Below, one piece after another: positions 5,592 through 5,627 of a stretch of DNA of 5,627 nt. This DNA is from Phycisphaerales bacterium (GTDB taxonomy: Bacteria > Planctomycetota > Phycisphaerae > Sedimentisphaerales > Anaerobacaceae), in the NCBI GenBank assembly GCA_011057845.1, contig DSDB01000618.1, positions 1-5,627 of the forward strand, given 5' to 3'. Numbering within the stretch: position 1 is the stretch's first letter; every line of letters starts with the position of its first letter. The notes under the pieces are model-generated. The model made no database searches and was not told the DNA's origin. It saw nothing but the letters and a program-made list of their open reading frames with translations. Position numbers and translations under genes: made by a program.

Positions 5592-5627
5592 AGGCCCCAG
5601 GCCGCCGGTGTGCGGACACGGTCGGAC

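Noticed and set aside
1..5627. CRISPR array, tRNA, rRNA or insertion sequence
   Set aside because: No spaced direct repeats, cloverleaf, rRNA-like stretch or transposase frame was seen on either strand.

Overview
The window looks like a piece of a Planctomycetota chromosome, probably a Phycisphaerae or Sedimentisphaerales-type anaerobe. This is an inference from gene style; there is no rRNA or marker gene here. The signs are a secreted protein opening with a dockerin-like calcium-binding module followed by a lamin-tail domain, a prepilin-like protein with an exact H-X9-DG motif, GC-rich coding sequence, and A-rich/T-rich palindromic repeats between genes (GAAAACTG and ACGAAACACGAAAC types).

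Layout: (1) 1-1022, minus strand: the 5' end of a large secreted dockerin/LTD protein that runs off the left edge and has no stop codon in the window. A good sigma70-type promoter lies upstream at 1115-1144. (2) 1023-1585: a 563-base divergent intergenic region with hairpins, a terminator-like element and no convincing gene. (3) 1586-3088, plus strand: a secreted internalin-like leucine-rich-repeat protein with twelve exact 22-residue repeats and an unrecognised C-terminal beta-rich region. Its reading frame appears to continue through an in-frame UGA (3086-3088) to a second stop at 3203-3205. (4) 3216-3350: a palindromic intergenic repeat. (5) 3361-4143, plus strand: an H-X9-DG prepilin-like protein. 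(6) 4151-4295: a second, longer palindromic repeat between convergent genes. (7) 4313-5509, minus strand: a secreted jelly-roll (concanavalin-like) protein with a C-terminal FN3-like domain, possibly acting on or binding polysaccharide. (8) 5510-5627: an upstream region with a small hairpin.

All four genes encode exported or envelope proteins. They suggest carbohydrate or surface binding, but there is no operon: the first pair is divergent, the last pair is convergent, and the LRR and prepilin genes are separated by a repeat. No shared pathway can be claimed.

The main lead is the UGA in the LRR gene. The 38 codons after it read as ordinary GC3-rich coding sequence (GGTC then a Trp- and Gly-containing beta-like segment). 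A perfect 7-bp stem with a UGG loop lies 21 nt after the UGA, which fits the expected geometry of a bacterial SECIS element. The gene may therefore encode a new type of exported selenoprotein with a Sec-Gly-Gly-Thr-Cys motif. A Cys-to-stop or Trp-to-stop nonsense mutation is the main alternative.
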